DNA of 64,000 nucleotides. It comes from Salminus brasiliensis. Its lineage: Eukaryota > Chordata > Actinopteri > Characiformes > Bryconidae. Position 1 is the stretch's first letter. Each line of letters opens with the position of its first letter. The stretch covers positions 19,762,027 to 19,826,026 of the forward strand of contig NC_132893.1 in the NCBI RefSeq assembly GCF_030463535.1, read 5' to 3'. Both the position numbers and the translations under genes were made by a program. Positions 36,440 through 47,989 of this stretch are shown piece after piece. The notes below the pieces were generated by a model. That model worked only from the letters and a program-made list of their open reading frames with translations. It was not told the DNA's origin and did no database searches.

Positions 36440-37003
36440 TAACATCAGTTAAATAAAAAATATACTGTGAATGAAGTGACTGCATACACACGGAACCCCT
36501 TTAAAGTGACTGACCTAATTCAGCAGAGGTCCAGACAGGTGGTGCTGGTAGTTTAATTAGAGAAATAGAGATGGAGTGAATGTATAAATACACCCGTCTG
36601 GAAGGTCCAGTAACTGGTTAATCAGTATTCCTGGCTACAAATACAGCATGAAGATAAAATAACAGTCCACGCAATTCCGAGAAAAGCTAATTGAAGAGGT
36701 TAAGTCGGAGGGTGGATGCAAAAACAATGTCCAATTCATCTGGCCATCCGTTAAATCCATCAGTTCAGCTCAAAGGGAAGGAGTATGGCACATGTGTAAC
36801 TCTAGAGCAGGCCGCCCTCACAAACTGCGTGACAATGCAAGAAGAAGACTAGTGAGGGAGTCCACCAAGACACCTATGACTAGATGCTTACTTTGATTTC
36901 ACTTTGACATTAAAGAGTTTCTTTGAGCACATTATTATTATTATTGACCACAATTCCATTTATGAAAGCAGAAGTGTGGATATTTTTATTGGCACTGTAA
37001 CTG
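36440..37003 (+). mobile_element. internally deleted Tc1-like transposon
   Basis: 36480-36880 carries the 5' part of a Tc1-like transposase region: AGTGACTGACCTAATTCAGC, CTGGAAGGTCCAGTAACTGG, TAATCAGTATTCCTGGCTAC, then a helix-turn-helix part whose translation resembles STQFREKLIEEVKS with stops, and AGAAGAAGACTAGTGAGGGA. The catalytic domain is missing: the sequence jumps to a right-end-like region (GACCACAATTCCATTTATGA, TTTTTATTGGCACTGTA at 36987-37003). A related fragment is at 46150-46320. Not functional. Confidence 0.72.
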
Positions 37004-38749
37004 TGGGGATGTTAACCCCTCAACTCTTATTAAGGCTTATAACACACTAAGGTGTATTGTTTTGTAACTACTTCTGTACAAACTTGTGGCGCTATTCTTT
37101 GGTAATAGAAGATTGTAATAACACTTTCGGGCCGCCAGCGGACTATAGGCTTTTTAAGGGGTTAAAGGCTAAACAGGGCTCTCACTTTCAGGGCAGCGAA
37201 GGGTGTTATTAATCCTCACACACTATGAATGCCAATTACAATGATAAAATGATTAAACGATAGGTTCCAGATGTTTTTAAAGAGGTTTTCTCGTGTATTC
37301 CTATTTTTATCTGAAGAAAAAGCAGTGAAAAAAAAAAGTGAAGGGACTAAATTGACTGATTTTAGAGTATGTCCATATGTGCTATAATCCCTATATCTTC
37401 AGAAGTTACACTCTACTGTCAATATTGGCAGTGAATAACAGGCTGAAATACACTGCAAGACTTCACACTATGTCTTTGATCTATGATTATTTAATGCCAG
37501 AAGCCAAAACCTCAAGTGCTTGTAGGTGTGTGTGTGTGTGTGTGGTGGGGGGAGGGTTGTAGTAGATTAGACAAATCTTTTAACAACCCACAACCCTAAC
37601 ATTAGATTAGAACCTACAAGTAGGAAGACTGAGAATGGCTTTAGTCAGTGGGAAAGGCAAATGGTTATTGCTAGACGTACTGCTATATTTGATTAGGTGT
37701 GAACTTGTAGCAGGGGCAAAAATATAACATCATGATACTTAGAGGCCTCTTTAGAGTACATGGTGTTGATGGAAGCATTCCAGGCGTGATGGAAGTTACA
37801 TCACAATAATATTACAATAATGTAAACCCCCTGGCCTTTTTAAACCCATTGTTCTAAAACCACAAAAGAAAGAAATCTGGAAAGAGGAAATGGCTCCATG
37901 TGAGTAGGGAAAGTCTCTTTTAAAAACAAATTAAAAACAAACCTACACATGTGAAAAGTATATATATTTAAAAAGACTGCATGCATAGTTTTAATGAAAT
38001 CATGCTAATAATCACCCTATTGTTAGAATCAATCAGGTCAACTACGCTCTCTCTTGGTTCTTTACATACTGAAGGAATTCCTGAAGTGTATGCTCTAAAA
38101 CTGGATTCAGTGGTAACTAAAAGAACTGGTTTAACCTCAGGAAACCCTAAAAAGAGCTGAAAAAACACTGTTTAACCGATGTCTCTTCAAAATTGAGTAA
38201 AGTGTGACTCAAAGCCCCCAATTCCAGCTTTGTAACTTCTGATGACACTTTTCCAAGCAGGATGATTGGCTAATGCATCATTTCCTCAAAAACAGTTTAT
38301 TTCATGGGAAAATTGTGGTGTGCGACAGTAATGCCACACACACCACATAATGATACAAGCCCACTTCTGTTTGACTGAAGCGGTGAGCTTGTAACAATAA
38401 AGCTGAGATAAACAGTTCAGGGCGATTTCCTGGCCAGCTTCACACAAGAGCTGACAGTTATAAAGCAGAGTCCCTCTAGATCACACATAGAGAATTTTCG
38501 GTCTCTGTTTTATTGCATAAAGAGACGGAGACATGCAAATGTGTTGATTTTCTTTCCAACAGAGTTCATTTCAGAAAATTTTCTTCTGCAAACTATGAAA
38601 TGTCAAAAGCCTTTGCTTGTTTGACCAGCTGTAAAACCCATAATCTTTTATTCAGAGGATTCAGAGGATTGTTCCTGGGCTTTAAATGAAATTATGCGCA
38701 TTATAAAACAATGTATTAAGGGTATCTCCTTGCTATGTGATAGAAGTTG
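37004..38749. other. non-coding stretch
   Basis: Contains a short (GT)n run at 37525-37543 and no supported gene. 38200-38700 is more complex sequence with an octamer-like ATGCAAAT near 38535 and could include a conserved non-coding element. Confidence 0.35.
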
Positions 38750-39570
38750 AAGTATCAACTTAAGCTTTTTACTGTGTAAAAAGTGTAAAAGTACTGGTTT
38801 CAGAACTACCTAAAGTAGAAAAGTAAAAGTAATGTAAGGAAAACAAATGCCAAAAGCTTAGGCCGCTCCACAGGGGCCTATAGTGCACTACCCCACCTCC
38901 CCAAATAAACATTTTTCTAAAAGTCATAAAGAGGATAATGATATTAAAATATTAATGTTGAAAAATGTTGAGATGCACTAGGCTACATGTTTCAGCTACA
39001 TATCTGCCAATTAAAATAAATACATTTTAGTAATATCATATATATTTAAGAAGCATCTATGTGCACTACTGAGCATTAACATGTGTTTCATGGAGCAGAA
39101 AATATGAGTTTTGCATATACGTATTGTAATGGTGCAAAAAGTCAAACTTCAGAGGCATGTGATCAATAAGCTTTATTTGAGTGTAAATGTGGGGCTTAGT
39201 TGGGACATTTCACTCAAGTTCTTTGTTTGACGCCAATAGGGAGTCAGAATGGTATATGTTTATACTTCTCATCCAACCACATTTAAATTCACACTTTCCG
39301 GAAGGCACGATTTATCTAGATAGGGTTTTTTTTTTTAGCAATGACAAGCCGGAATGAAAACAAACTGAATTAAATAGGAGTAACAAAGCTATTTTTTAAA
39401 ATGTAAGGAGCAGAATGTTCAGATAATTGTGTGAAAATGTGAGGAGTAGAAGTAATTAGTCGGCTATAATTACTTCAGTAAAGTAGAGAGAACCAAAATT
39501 TCTACTTAAATAAGATAACAAAGTATTTGTACTTCGTTACTTGACACCTTATTTGACCAACAGTGTATAA
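38750..39570. repeat. probable dispersed repeat with AAGTAAAAGTA ends
   Basis: The left part has AGTGTAAAAGTACTGG and AGAAAAGTAAAAGTAATG, and the right part has TAATTACTTCAGTAAAGT, TATTTGTACTTCGTTACTTG and ACACCTT. Such AAGTA/TACTT termini are typical of non-autonomous elements in teleosts, possibly hAT-like. I cannot place exact ends or a target duplication. Confidence 0.45.
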
Positions 39571-41590
39571 AAGTAGTAGTACATTACTAGCACATTCATT
39601 GCAGTCATACAGTCATTACAGTACATAAACGTTATAAATGAGGTCACTGGTTGAAATATGAATGCTCAATCTGCCGTCAAAACGCTCAATATGGCATCTG
39701 TTTTCGAATCCAAAGTCCCACCCTTCAGCAATAAGAGCCAGTCAGCTTTCTGTTTATGCCACGAGCGAAGCAGCGTAGATGATTCGCTGGTGCTACTGGG
39801 GAAAGCCCCCCTCCATGTGGAGAATGTTACAAACTATTCATTCTTCTTTTTTGTCAGATCTTAGCAGCGATTTAAAATATGATTTTTGACCCTCAGGTTC
39901 CAGTATTTTGGTCATTCCCCATTCATAGATATCGGAGCCTGGTCTTGTGTTACTGCAAATAACTGCTCGCCAGCATTGCTAATGGCTGCTGAGTGACCAG
40001 ACTTGCCTATGAGGACTTTGTGTATATTCATATGTGGTTTAGGATACTTCCTGTCACAAAGCATGCTTAAAGCACTTCGAAAAAATGTGAAAGTGCTTTA
40101 GAGATTGATATGCTTAGTGTGAAAATAATGCAGATATTTGATAAAGCTGTGAGCCCTAGAAATTGCCCTGAGACCTGATTAACCCTTTTGAAGTATTTAA
40201 TAATTGCCAGAAATTGTAATATTGGAGTGTTTATTTAACTTTTTGACCAATTATTTACAGAAAAGAAAAGACACATTGCATATATGATAAATTAAAACAC
40301 TGAACACCAAATGTTGCCATATAGTTGCCTATGGTTCTGAAAGATGGGACTCTAATGAGAATTGGGAATTTAAAAAGTGTGTGGTGTTTAACTCTAGGCA
40401 AATCTTGCAGTATAGGGGCTGTAATGACTGAAGGACACGGCTAAGGACTAAATCAGACTGTGTCCTTATGTGTGGGGTGTCTCACGGTTTCAGCTTCCGT
40501 CCTGTGGTGTGGGCCAGGCATTAGGCTGTTGTCGAGGTATGAGTGGAGGAAAAGGGTTTGGAGGGGTAAGATGACGGAAGGGGGAGTTAATGTGGTGCAA
40601 AATAAAACAATTCTTGTGCTGGCTATCCTTTCAAAGAGTGTGGTTCAAAGTTGCCAAGAGTCAGACCAAACAGGAAGGCCCAAATGGAATTGTGTGACAT
40701 TGTAGGGCTCAGTTTTCCTGCACTATTGGGCATGTTTGATTTGCAGTAGATAGTCTAGCAGTACCGGTTTATAGAGCAGTTCAGGAGTTCTGGGTTGCAG
40801 CTAGGGGGGCCTTTGACTGGTTGTCATCTTCTGGGCTGGTTATCTGAAACAGACTTGGCAAAGAGGCAAGCAGAATGGTCAGCAGGTGCCAGTGAGTTTC
40901 CACGTCTTTTCAACCGTTTTGCTGGCTTTGGTCAACCATATACACTCAACATAAGTTTTGGGTTCTTGACTTCTTTTCTTCTACCTTAGCATTTAGTAAG
41001 CATCAATGTTGACAGTGGTATACTTTTACCTCATTTTTAATTGGCCCACCAAATTAGTTGTTACGGAAGTTAATAAAGACAGCTATTACATCGGCCATGA
41101 TGTTGCATTATATTTGTGAAGCTCTGGTGAGAATGACTGATGCGACTTACATACTATGTTAATATAACTATAGAATTATAATCATTTGTAAAGTGAGGGG
41201 AGGGTGGGGATTGGCTCCAGTCCCTCTCCCTTACCTTGTTCCTGATTTCTCTCTCTCTCACTCTTTATATCTCACTTTTTCTTATTTGTTTATTTTTTTA
41301 TAACAGGTAGTGTCATTTATGATGTATTTTTCATGCATAGAAGTTGCCTCTTATCTGGGTCATACCCTTAATTATTATCCTAATGTATCATGTAACTCAA
41401 GTTCTTGTTTACCATTAATAAAGCCACCTGTGTGAACTTAAACCAACATGAAGTTTAGCCTGTTTGGCCCACTGTTCGTTATTCTAACCTGTAGTTAAGA
41501 GCATAATGCTAGACTAACTTGGATATCCATTTTTAAACATAGCTCAGTCATTATTCATTTAATTTAATCTTTATGGAGTCAGATTAAATT
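39571..41590. other. non-coding stretch, 3' side of the UGT pair
   Basis: Open frames of 60-81 codons only, none recognisable. I see no third UGT remnant. Confidence 0.45.
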
Positions 41591-41596
41591 AGTAAT

Positions 41597-41602
41597 TTTA
41601 TT
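41597..41602 (-). terminator. candidate poly(A) signal of UGT copy 1
   Basis: TTTATT on the plus strand is AATAAA on the minus strand, about 420 bp after the stop codon. It is a canonical hexamer at a plausible distance. No GU-rich element was checked beyond it. Confidence 0.4.
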
Positions 41603-42022
41603 CAAGCGTTCACCACACACCGGCACCGGCAAACAATGTTGGGTTGGGACTCTGGAGCAGGAAAATACAGGTATAAAAATCCTACAAAAGTTATTAAAAA
41701 GTATTTTAGTAATTTACTAATTACATTTTGATTAATGGATAACTGCATTATTACTATGTAGCATAAACATTATATACACAGACACCTTTGGCACATTTAT
41801 GCAAAAATCTGGACACTGTATTTCTTAATTTAAAACACGTAGGTCTGGAGTGTAAAGCATTAGTAAGGGTCACTTCCAATTAGGCTTCTAATAAACATAG
41901 AGAAACAATAAACTACATTTATGTTTATATGTTTTATATTTCTTCAGGAGTGTGCTGAATATGAGGCTTGGATATAACCTTCACTAGGTGATACTGACAA
42001 TGCTGGTAATGCTGTACCCTAT

Positions 42023-43624
42023 TCATTCATTTTTCACTTTTCTTTTACAGCAAGCTCTGCAACACACGTATCTGATGAATGCTACTGTCGTCAACACAAT
42101 CACTGCTGCTATACTGAGCAGAAACAGCATCACATCCAGAGAATGGTAGGAGTACCACGGCATCCTGTAGGCCTTTGTCCGCAGGTGAGAGGCTCCTTTA
42201 TGCCTCATAACATACTCAATCCAGAAGACAGCAGTGTCTAGAGGTTTCATAGGCTGGTCCCTGTGTAGCCTGGAGAGTCTCTGCATGTTCGTCCTGTAGG
42301 AGGCATCATTGAGGACCTCCAGTAGCATCTGTTTAAAAGTCTGGCTGTTCAGCTGAGCCAGCTCCAGAATTTTAGCTGCTCCTCTTGCTTGGATCCTCAT
42401 GAGGTTATCAAACTGATCAAAGAACAGAGGGATGCCGAGGACGGGCACTCCATGGTAGATTGCTTCCTGGACTCCATTGGTTCCTCCATGGGCCACAAAA
42501 GCTTTGATCTTCGAGTGTCCCAGCAGGTCGTTCTGTGGCATCCAGTCCACCAGCAGGGTGTTGTTTCCCAAGGTGGAAGGTTTAGGTCCTAGATGCCTCC
42601 AGATCACTTTCTGTGGAAGTTTCGCAAACACGGCTGCAATTTCCTCTGCTATAGCACCTGGAAGACTGTCTACCGCTGTTCCCAAAGACATGATGATGAA
42701 GCCATGTTCTCCTGAACTCTGCACAGAAGCCTCCAAGTCCTCAGGGAGGGGCTTTGAGGGCTTGCACTGGAACCCACCCATGTAAACAACATTGGGCATG
42801 GTGGGTCTGGGGAAATCAAATACAAAGTCCAGTCTCATGAGCCAAATATCGGCCTCTTGGAGAAGGCTGACAATGTCACAGTCATTGTCAAAGTACTTGT
42901 TGCATAGAGCTTTGTAATGAGGTCCCACCACAAATTTGTCCTGGAAAAGAATAATTGCATAGAAAAGGAAGTTCCTAACTCTTTGACTGAAAGTCATTTT
43001 GTCTGTGAGGCCTGTACCTGGTACTGGTATGTAGGACAGTGGTGAAGGTGCAATGGCGAAATGGCCCTCACCACTGGTGATCCAGCGAGCATTCAGAACA
43101 AGTGGTAAGTTCAAGTAAGGGGCCAATAAAACTCCAGCAGTGATAGCTGGATCAGTTAAAAGTAGATCGTATTGTTCATCTTGTAGTCTCTTCACCAGCT
43201 TCTTATCCTCAATAATCTTGCTCACTGTATCACATGCAAGAAAATGTAAGTGGGAGATAAGGTAGAAAAAATCCACCTGAAGTTTCATGAAAGCCATGAC
43301 TGAAGCCTCACCTCTCCGGATTTGTATCAACTTACTTAAATACCCCTCATAAAACTCCCTCATATCATCAACACCATCATCGACTGTTATAGTTAAGAAT
43401 AGAGAAGAGTTTTCTTTGAGGTAAAAGCTGGAACTGGGTCGGATCACAGTGATTTCATGACCCCTGGAGTGTAGCGCCTCAATCAGCACCTTCATGTTCA
43501 CCCAATGACTGCCGTCCAAAGTATAAACCAGAACCTTGCTGCTTTCACAGGTCAAAATGAGGACAGAAATACACAGAAAAACTCCAGTGAAGGAATAGAG
43601 CCTATTATGCTTCATCGGTTCCAT
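42023..43624 (-). CDS. ugt5: UDP-glucuronosyltransferase, UGT5 type (copy 1)
   Basis: Transfers a sugar, usually glucuronic acid from UDP-glucuronate, to small lipophilic acceptors in the ER lumen (known for the family). The 533 residues show a signal peptide (about 11-28, cleavage near CESS), an N-terminal acceptor domain with the candidate catalytic His40 in DGSHW and Asp158 in LLTDP, and a C-terminal donor domain with the UGT signature at about 361-404 (WMPQ, HGGTNG, then FFDQ). A membrane segment follows at about 496-518, with a basic tail ending KVKNE, a KxKxx ER-retrieval motif. Sequons lie at Asn72 and Asn354. Length is normal for the family. The start codon has a strong context (A at -3, G at +4) just after a predicted 3' splice site. 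A single coding exon is the teleost UGT5 plan. The exact subfamily number is not assigned. Confidence 0.96.
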   Translation of the reverse strand: MEPMKHNRLYSFTGVFLCISVLILTCESSKVLVYTLDGSHWVNMKVLIEALHSRGHEITVIRPSSSFYLKENSSLFLTITVDDGVDDMREFYEGYLSKLIQIRRGEASVMAFMKLQVDFFYLISHLHFLACDTVSKIIEDKKLVKRLQDEQYDLLLTDPAITAGVLLAPYLNLPLVLNARWITSGEGHFAIAPSPLSYIPVPGTGLTDKMTFSQRVRNFLFYAIILFQDKFVVGPHYKALCNKYFDNDCDIVSLLQEADIWLMRLDFVFDFPRPTMPNVVYMGGFQCKPSKPLPEDLEASVQSSGEHGFIIMSLGTAVDSLPGAIAEEIAAVFAKLPQKVIWRHLGPKPSTLGNNTLLVDWMPQNDLLGHSKIKAFVAHGGTNGVQEAIYHGVPVLGIPLFFDQFDNLMRIQARGAAKILELAQLNSQTFKQMLLEVLNDASYRTNMQRLSRLHRDQPMKPLDTAVFWIEYVMRHKGASHLRTKAYRMPWYSYHSLDVMLFLLSIAAVIVLTTVAFIRYVCCRACCKRKVKNE

Positions 43625-43629
43625 CGTAC

Positions 43630-43860
43630 CTTAAAAATATGAGGAAAAGACACTACAGGTTAAAACTCATGAACTACGAACGTGTCTATTCATATGAGAC
43701 ATAAGGATGTTCTTTTACTGTAGTTTTGTGATTAACACATAATCGGACACCCGGGGATTTATGGATGTAACTAATACTTCTGTTCTAGCTCACATGAATT
43801 TACATTTTGACGTATAGAGATATATCAAATTACAATATATTAAAAATATGTAAAAATTAC
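43630..43860 (-). other. predicted 5'UTR intron, UGT copy 1
   Basis: On the minus strand a donor AAG|GTAATT (exon ends at 43861) and an acceptor TTTTTAAG|GTACGATGG (exon resumes at 43629) bound a 231-bp intron that leaves only five untranslated bases before the ATG. Copy 2 has the same donor and acceptor words at the same places. An alternative donor (CGTAG|GTAAAC) lies 13 bases further upstream in this copy but is not conserved. Predicted, not proved. Confidence 0.6.
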
Positions 43861-43915
43861 CTTAGTTTACCTACGAGTGGCATGGAGAGAGCACAAAACT
43901 GAGCTGAGTTCAATT
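43861..43915 (-). other. predicted non-coding first exon, UGT copy 1
   Basis: The segment between the TATA-like word and the conserved donor, read on the minus strand (TTGTGCTCTCTCCATGCCAC). The transcription start is estimated at about 43905-43915 from the TATA-like word at 43932-43940. The boundary at the 5' side is uncertain. Confidence 0.45.
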
Positions 43916-43921
43916 TCCAGT

Positions 43922-43970
43922 ATGCGTCATTGTTTTATGAAGGCTATCAGAGCTGGAATTAATAATTAAC
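43922..43970 (-). promoter_or_regulatory. UGT copy 1 promoter with HNF1 site
   Basis: Minus strand GTTAATTATTAAT at 43958-43970 matches the HNF1 consensus GTTAATNATTAAC at 12 of 13 positions. It is followed by a TATA-like TCATAAAAC (43932-43940) and TGACGCAT (43922-43930). HNF1 is an established activator of mammalian UGT1A and UGT2B genes in liver and gut. The same HNF1-like site and TGACGCAT word occur in the promoter of copy 2. That the site works in this fish is inference. Confidence 0.7.
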
Positions 43971-43974
43971 TAAA

Positions 43975-44640
43975 GCAAATGTCAAGTATGGAAAATAATT
44001 ATCATGCTTAGAAATGGTTTATTTAGTCTATTCATATCGGTCCATTAAATTTTTTACATTTTTATTAACTTTTTTACACAATTTTTCATTTTTTTCTCAA
44101 GTACTTTTAGTCAATTACCTGTTCAAATAACAGTACTTAGTTAGATTTACATTTTCTAACGTCTTCACCCCTTAGAATTAGGGCTGTACCTCGCCTAAAT
44201 TAACACCCCGCCCACCTCAGCTTCAGCTTGCCTGAACTGTGAACCACCAGCGCATGTTGTCACATGTATTTTTTTTCATTTATGACCAGATAGCTCTGAT
44301 AGAAGAGGATTTCTATTATTTCATAATCCTTGTGCATTTTTGTCTGCTTTACAAAAAAAAGCCTTGATGGCTCCAATCTTAGAATCTCAGTGGACTTGTG
44401 GGGTTTCTGACTGATGACTCGATTGCAGCCGTACCTTGATCAAACTTTCTGGTGGATCAAGGGCCAAAAAGACAGCCCTCCAATTATATACAAGTAAAAA
44501 GTACCTACTTTCTTAATTTATTGATTCAATCAAGAACAGTATAGCTATTACCTGTCTTTGGACCTTGTGGTCCACAATGGGGTGGGGAGTACCATGCCAA
44601 CTTTTGTATGAACCAATCATGAGTTGATCACAAGTGATTT
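43975..44640. other. non-coding stretch upstream of UGT copy 1
   Basis: T-rich stretch with nothing recognised. Confidence 0.4.
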
Positions 44641-44659
44641 ATCTCAATTCCATCCCTTA

Positions 44660-45690
44660 TATCATCATCTACTTAACCCAGCTCAGGGTTGCGGCCCAGG
44701 TATCCACTGTCCCCAGAAAGATCCCCAAGCATTCCCAGGCCAGCATATAATGCCTCCAGTGGGTCCTGGGTCTTCCTTGTGGTCTCCTTCCAGGTGGTTT
44801 TGCCTGGTACACGTCCAACAGGATGGCCTCCTCGTCAGATGCCTGAACCACCTCAGCTGGCTCCTTCCAATGCAAAGGAGCAGTGACTCTTCTTTGAGCC
44901 AGTTCTAGATAACTGAGCTTCTCATTCTATCTCAAAGAGTGAGCCCAGCAAACCCACAGAGAAAATCATGTGGGCTACTGATCATGTCTGTAATTGCATT
45001 CTTTCAGTCAGTACCCCAACTTCCTGACCATAGATGAGAATGGGGACGAAGATCGACTGGTAAACTAAAGCTTTGCTTAATGGCTCAGCTCTGCATTACT
45101 GCTCTTTCCATAATTTGTGAACAAGGCCCCCTACCCGGAAGGAGCATACCATCCTGTCCTGGGATATGACTATGACCTTAGACTTGGAGATGCTGATTGC
45201 CCTCCTGCCCTTGGATACGTCTTGCTATCCTGTTCATTAATCTCACAAACAAGAGCGGAGACAAGGCATAGCCTATGACGGAGTCCAATGCAAACACTGA
45301 ACAAGCCTGACATGCAAAAACACACGATGACTGGAGTGCTGACACCATCAACCAGTCCACAGCCAGGACGGAATCCGCATTGCTCCTCCTGCATCTGAGG
45401 TTCAACCATTGGACGGATTGTCCTTTCCAGTACCCTGTCATAAACTTTACTGGGAAGGCAATTTGCATACACTCACCAGTCCCCTTTCTTGAAAATGGGG
45501 AACACCCACCCTGGTGTGCTAGTCCAGAGGCACTGCTCTTTGCAGAGGCAGCCCCCCAATGTTCAGAGCTTAAAGCAACAAATGGAAAGCTGTGGAGTTT
45601 TCTAACTACCTTAGTGATTTTGGCCAGGCAGACCAATTCTGACTCCTTGGTAACCACCAGGCCTACATTCTGTACAGTGTTCCTCAAAGA
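44660..45690 (-). pseudogene. broken LINE: reverse transcriptase and C-terminal tail
   Basis: Read on the minus strand from 45690 downward, several frames give reverse-transcriptase pieces: LPSKVYDRVLERTIRPMVEP then QMQEEQCGFRPGCG (45380-45465), a palm-region relic around 45200-45290, ALVYQSIFVPILIYGQE (about 45030-45075) and the C-terminal tail PPGRRPQGRPRTHWR (about 44770-44815). Order and wording match fish non-LTR retrotransposons. Frameshifts and stops separate all pieces, so no protein is made. The clade (L1-, RTE- or Rex-like) cannot be fixed by eye. Confidence 0.85.
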
Positions 45691-45839
45691 CTTCTGAACA
45701 GACAGCTGAAACAGAGTGAAACAGAGAGATGAACTTGCATATCTAGAAGTTCCACATATTCACGCCAATAAAACAGCATTCTTTCGTATCAGAAGTCAGA
45801 TACTCAGCATATGCAGCAATCTCTAAATTGGCTGATTGT

Positions 45840-45975
45840 GATAAACATAGATTGTGCTCTGAATTCATGCCTGAATTACTGCAATGGGCTTTTTCTGGCC
45901 TACCAAAAAGCTCTATTTGCAGCCTACAGATGGTGCCAAAAGCTGTGCTGAGAATTCTGACACACACAGAGACAT
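45840..45975 (+). pseudogene. fragment of a second LINE (L2/CR1-like), plus strand
   Basis: Plus-strand translation at about 45875-45965 reads YCNGLFSGLPKSSICSLQ and then KAVLRILTHT, close to the conserved D-Y-C-N-x-L-x-x-G-L-P...LQ...NAAARVLT stretch near the C-terminus of L2/CR1-type reverse transcriptases. Its orientation is opposite to the LINE next to it, so it is a separate insertion. Confidence 0.72.
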
Positions 45976-46149
45976 TGTTTTCTTTATATTTTATAAGTTT
46001 ATTTATATTTATTCATGTTTGCATATTTAAACAGCTGATGACTAGGTGTGTTCCTCTAGAAGCCCTTAGATAAAGCAACTGGAATAAAATAGCTGTACCT
46101 GATGCCCGGAAAACCTGGTTTACCCCCACACAAGGCCTTAAGCCATTTT

Positions 46150-46320
46150 TCCCCCCCAAATGTCAAAGTAAAAATGGATTTCTACAAAGTAAACACATAA
46201 TATAATATATAAGGCAGAATTAGCCAGTGTGTAAATATTCACCCTCTTTAAAGTGACTGACCTAATTCAACAGAGGTGATTGTAATTGGAGGTCAAAGTA
46301 GGTAAGGTGGAGCTACAGAA
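46150..46320 (+). mobile_element. Tc1-like transposon fragment
   Basis: TTTCTACAAAGTAA, then TTTAAAGTGACTGACCTAAT, CAACAGAGGTGATT and TAATTGGAGGTC resemble the left part of the element at 36440-37003. The rest is missing. Confidence 0.6.
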
Positions 46321-47085
46321 ATGTACAGGAATGTATATTTGTTTTAAAAAAAAATATCTAAATTAAATTTTGAATATTTATTTAAAACTCAGCATTTTTG
46401 GATAATTATGATTTTATTTACTGTAAATTTAAATTATTGAATGAATGAATTCATTTAACCAGTGACACTTTAAGTCTACAAGCTGAGGCAGGTATGGGTG
46501 TTTGAGGGAGGGGGTCTGCTGCCATCAACATCTGGCAGTATGAAAGGGCAGTCAGCCTATATTATTGCGCAGATTGAAAAGCAATATTTCCACTTGACAA
46601 CACAAAACAAATCACACAATTTCACCAGTCATCTCTTTTAATTAACCTTGGATGCTAAACAAACACTTGTGCTCGTCGGTCGGTCATGGCTACTAAATCA
46701 AGACTACTAAATGATTTCCCCACTCCTCCCCAGCCAACCAATGGAAATGTTTTTTTTAAGCTACGTAATAACATAAACAGACTGCTCGGGCCCTAAGCCT
46801 TCAGCCTCCCTTAGCCCATATGTTAATCTAGTCCTGCTGCCCAGTTTAAAAGTGGAAAGGCAGCCTTTTGACATGTTTGATGTGTTTAGGTCTGCTACCC
46901 TCCTCTGAGAAGGCTAGTATTTCAGTAAATCAGGGAGCTGTCGGTGGAACTGGTCAAATCCATTGCTGGAGGTCACAGAGAAGTCAGCCAGCAAACCTGT
47001 GCTTATCCGACTGTATTCTTCTAACCTTCATATCGAGAACACGCTTCTCCCTTTTAACTGAATTCTAATGTTATAGCTGCCCAAG
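46321..47085. other. non-coding stretch
   Basis: No gene or repeat that I can name. Confidence 0.4.
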
Positions 47086-47090
47086 AGTAA

Positions 47091-47565
47091 GTCCAAATGT
47101 TTGTGGACACCCCTAATAAATGTATTCAACTATTTTAAGTTGCACCCATTGCTGACACAGATGTCCAAATCACACACACACACAGCGTGTCTAGTCTCTG
47201 TCGAGAAGTAGGACTCTCTAGAGCAGATACCCAGAAACCTATTGGCCTCAGTCCTAACGCCAGGTGTGGGCTAGAGGGGTATAAAGCCCCTCAGCATTGA
47301 GCTGCAGAGCAGTGGAACTGTGTTCTCTGGAATGATGGTTGGTGCTCCATCCAATACTTTTGGCATAAATTGGGGAGTTAAGGATGAGGTGGGGGGTGGG
47401 GGATCATCCAACATCCTGACCTCACTAACACTGAATGTAATCATCTTCTCCCAACAATGCTCCAAAGTCTAGTAGAAAGTCTTCCTTGGACAGTAGAGAC
47501 AGTTACTCCAACAAAAGCAGCATACAACAAATAAGCAGATGTCCCAATACTTTTGTCCACATAGC
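47091..47565 (+). mobile_element. short Tc1/mariner-type element
   Basis: Left end GTCCAAATGTTTGTGGACAC, right end GTCCCAATACTTTTGTCCAC. The interior shares GGGGTATAAAG, TGTGTTCTCTGGAATGATGG and TGGACAGTAGAGACAGTTAC with 19746-20188. Contains a short (AC)n run. No open frame. Confidence 0.85.
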
Positions 47566-47989
47566 ACATGTCTATCATCAGTGATTCTACATGTATGAGC
47601 AGTGTGTCTCAGCTAGTTGACAGCCAAACACTGCAGAGGTTCACCAGGCTGCACCAGGCTACACCACATTATACAGCCCAAGTATCTGAGGTGGAGGAAC
47701 TCCACTGACCACATGCAGATTCTAACATGGAGACCAATTTTTTCGGTAATAGCTTATATATTATAATAATTACTACCTCCTGCTCAGTTGCACAATATTA
47801 GGTTATGGCACTTTTTAATCGTGTTGCACGTTTGTTTTTGTATTTGGTGTAAATTAAATGTATATATTGCTTTTTTTTTCAATTTGTTGTTATTTTTGCA
47901 TATTTTAGCATTAATGTAGGTTCTTTTATTTGACAAATCTTATTTTATATATAAAATAATTATAATATACAGCATAATAAAAGAATACA

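Noticed and set aside
42389..42785. Plus-strand open frames opposite UGT copy 1
   Set aside because: Antisense shadows of the coding exon. The same shadows occur opposite copy 2 (55834-56278).
43861..43873. Alternative donor CGTAG|GTAAAC in UGT copy 1
   Set aside because: Looks strong but is not conserved in copy 2, whereas AAG|GTAATT is shared by both copies.
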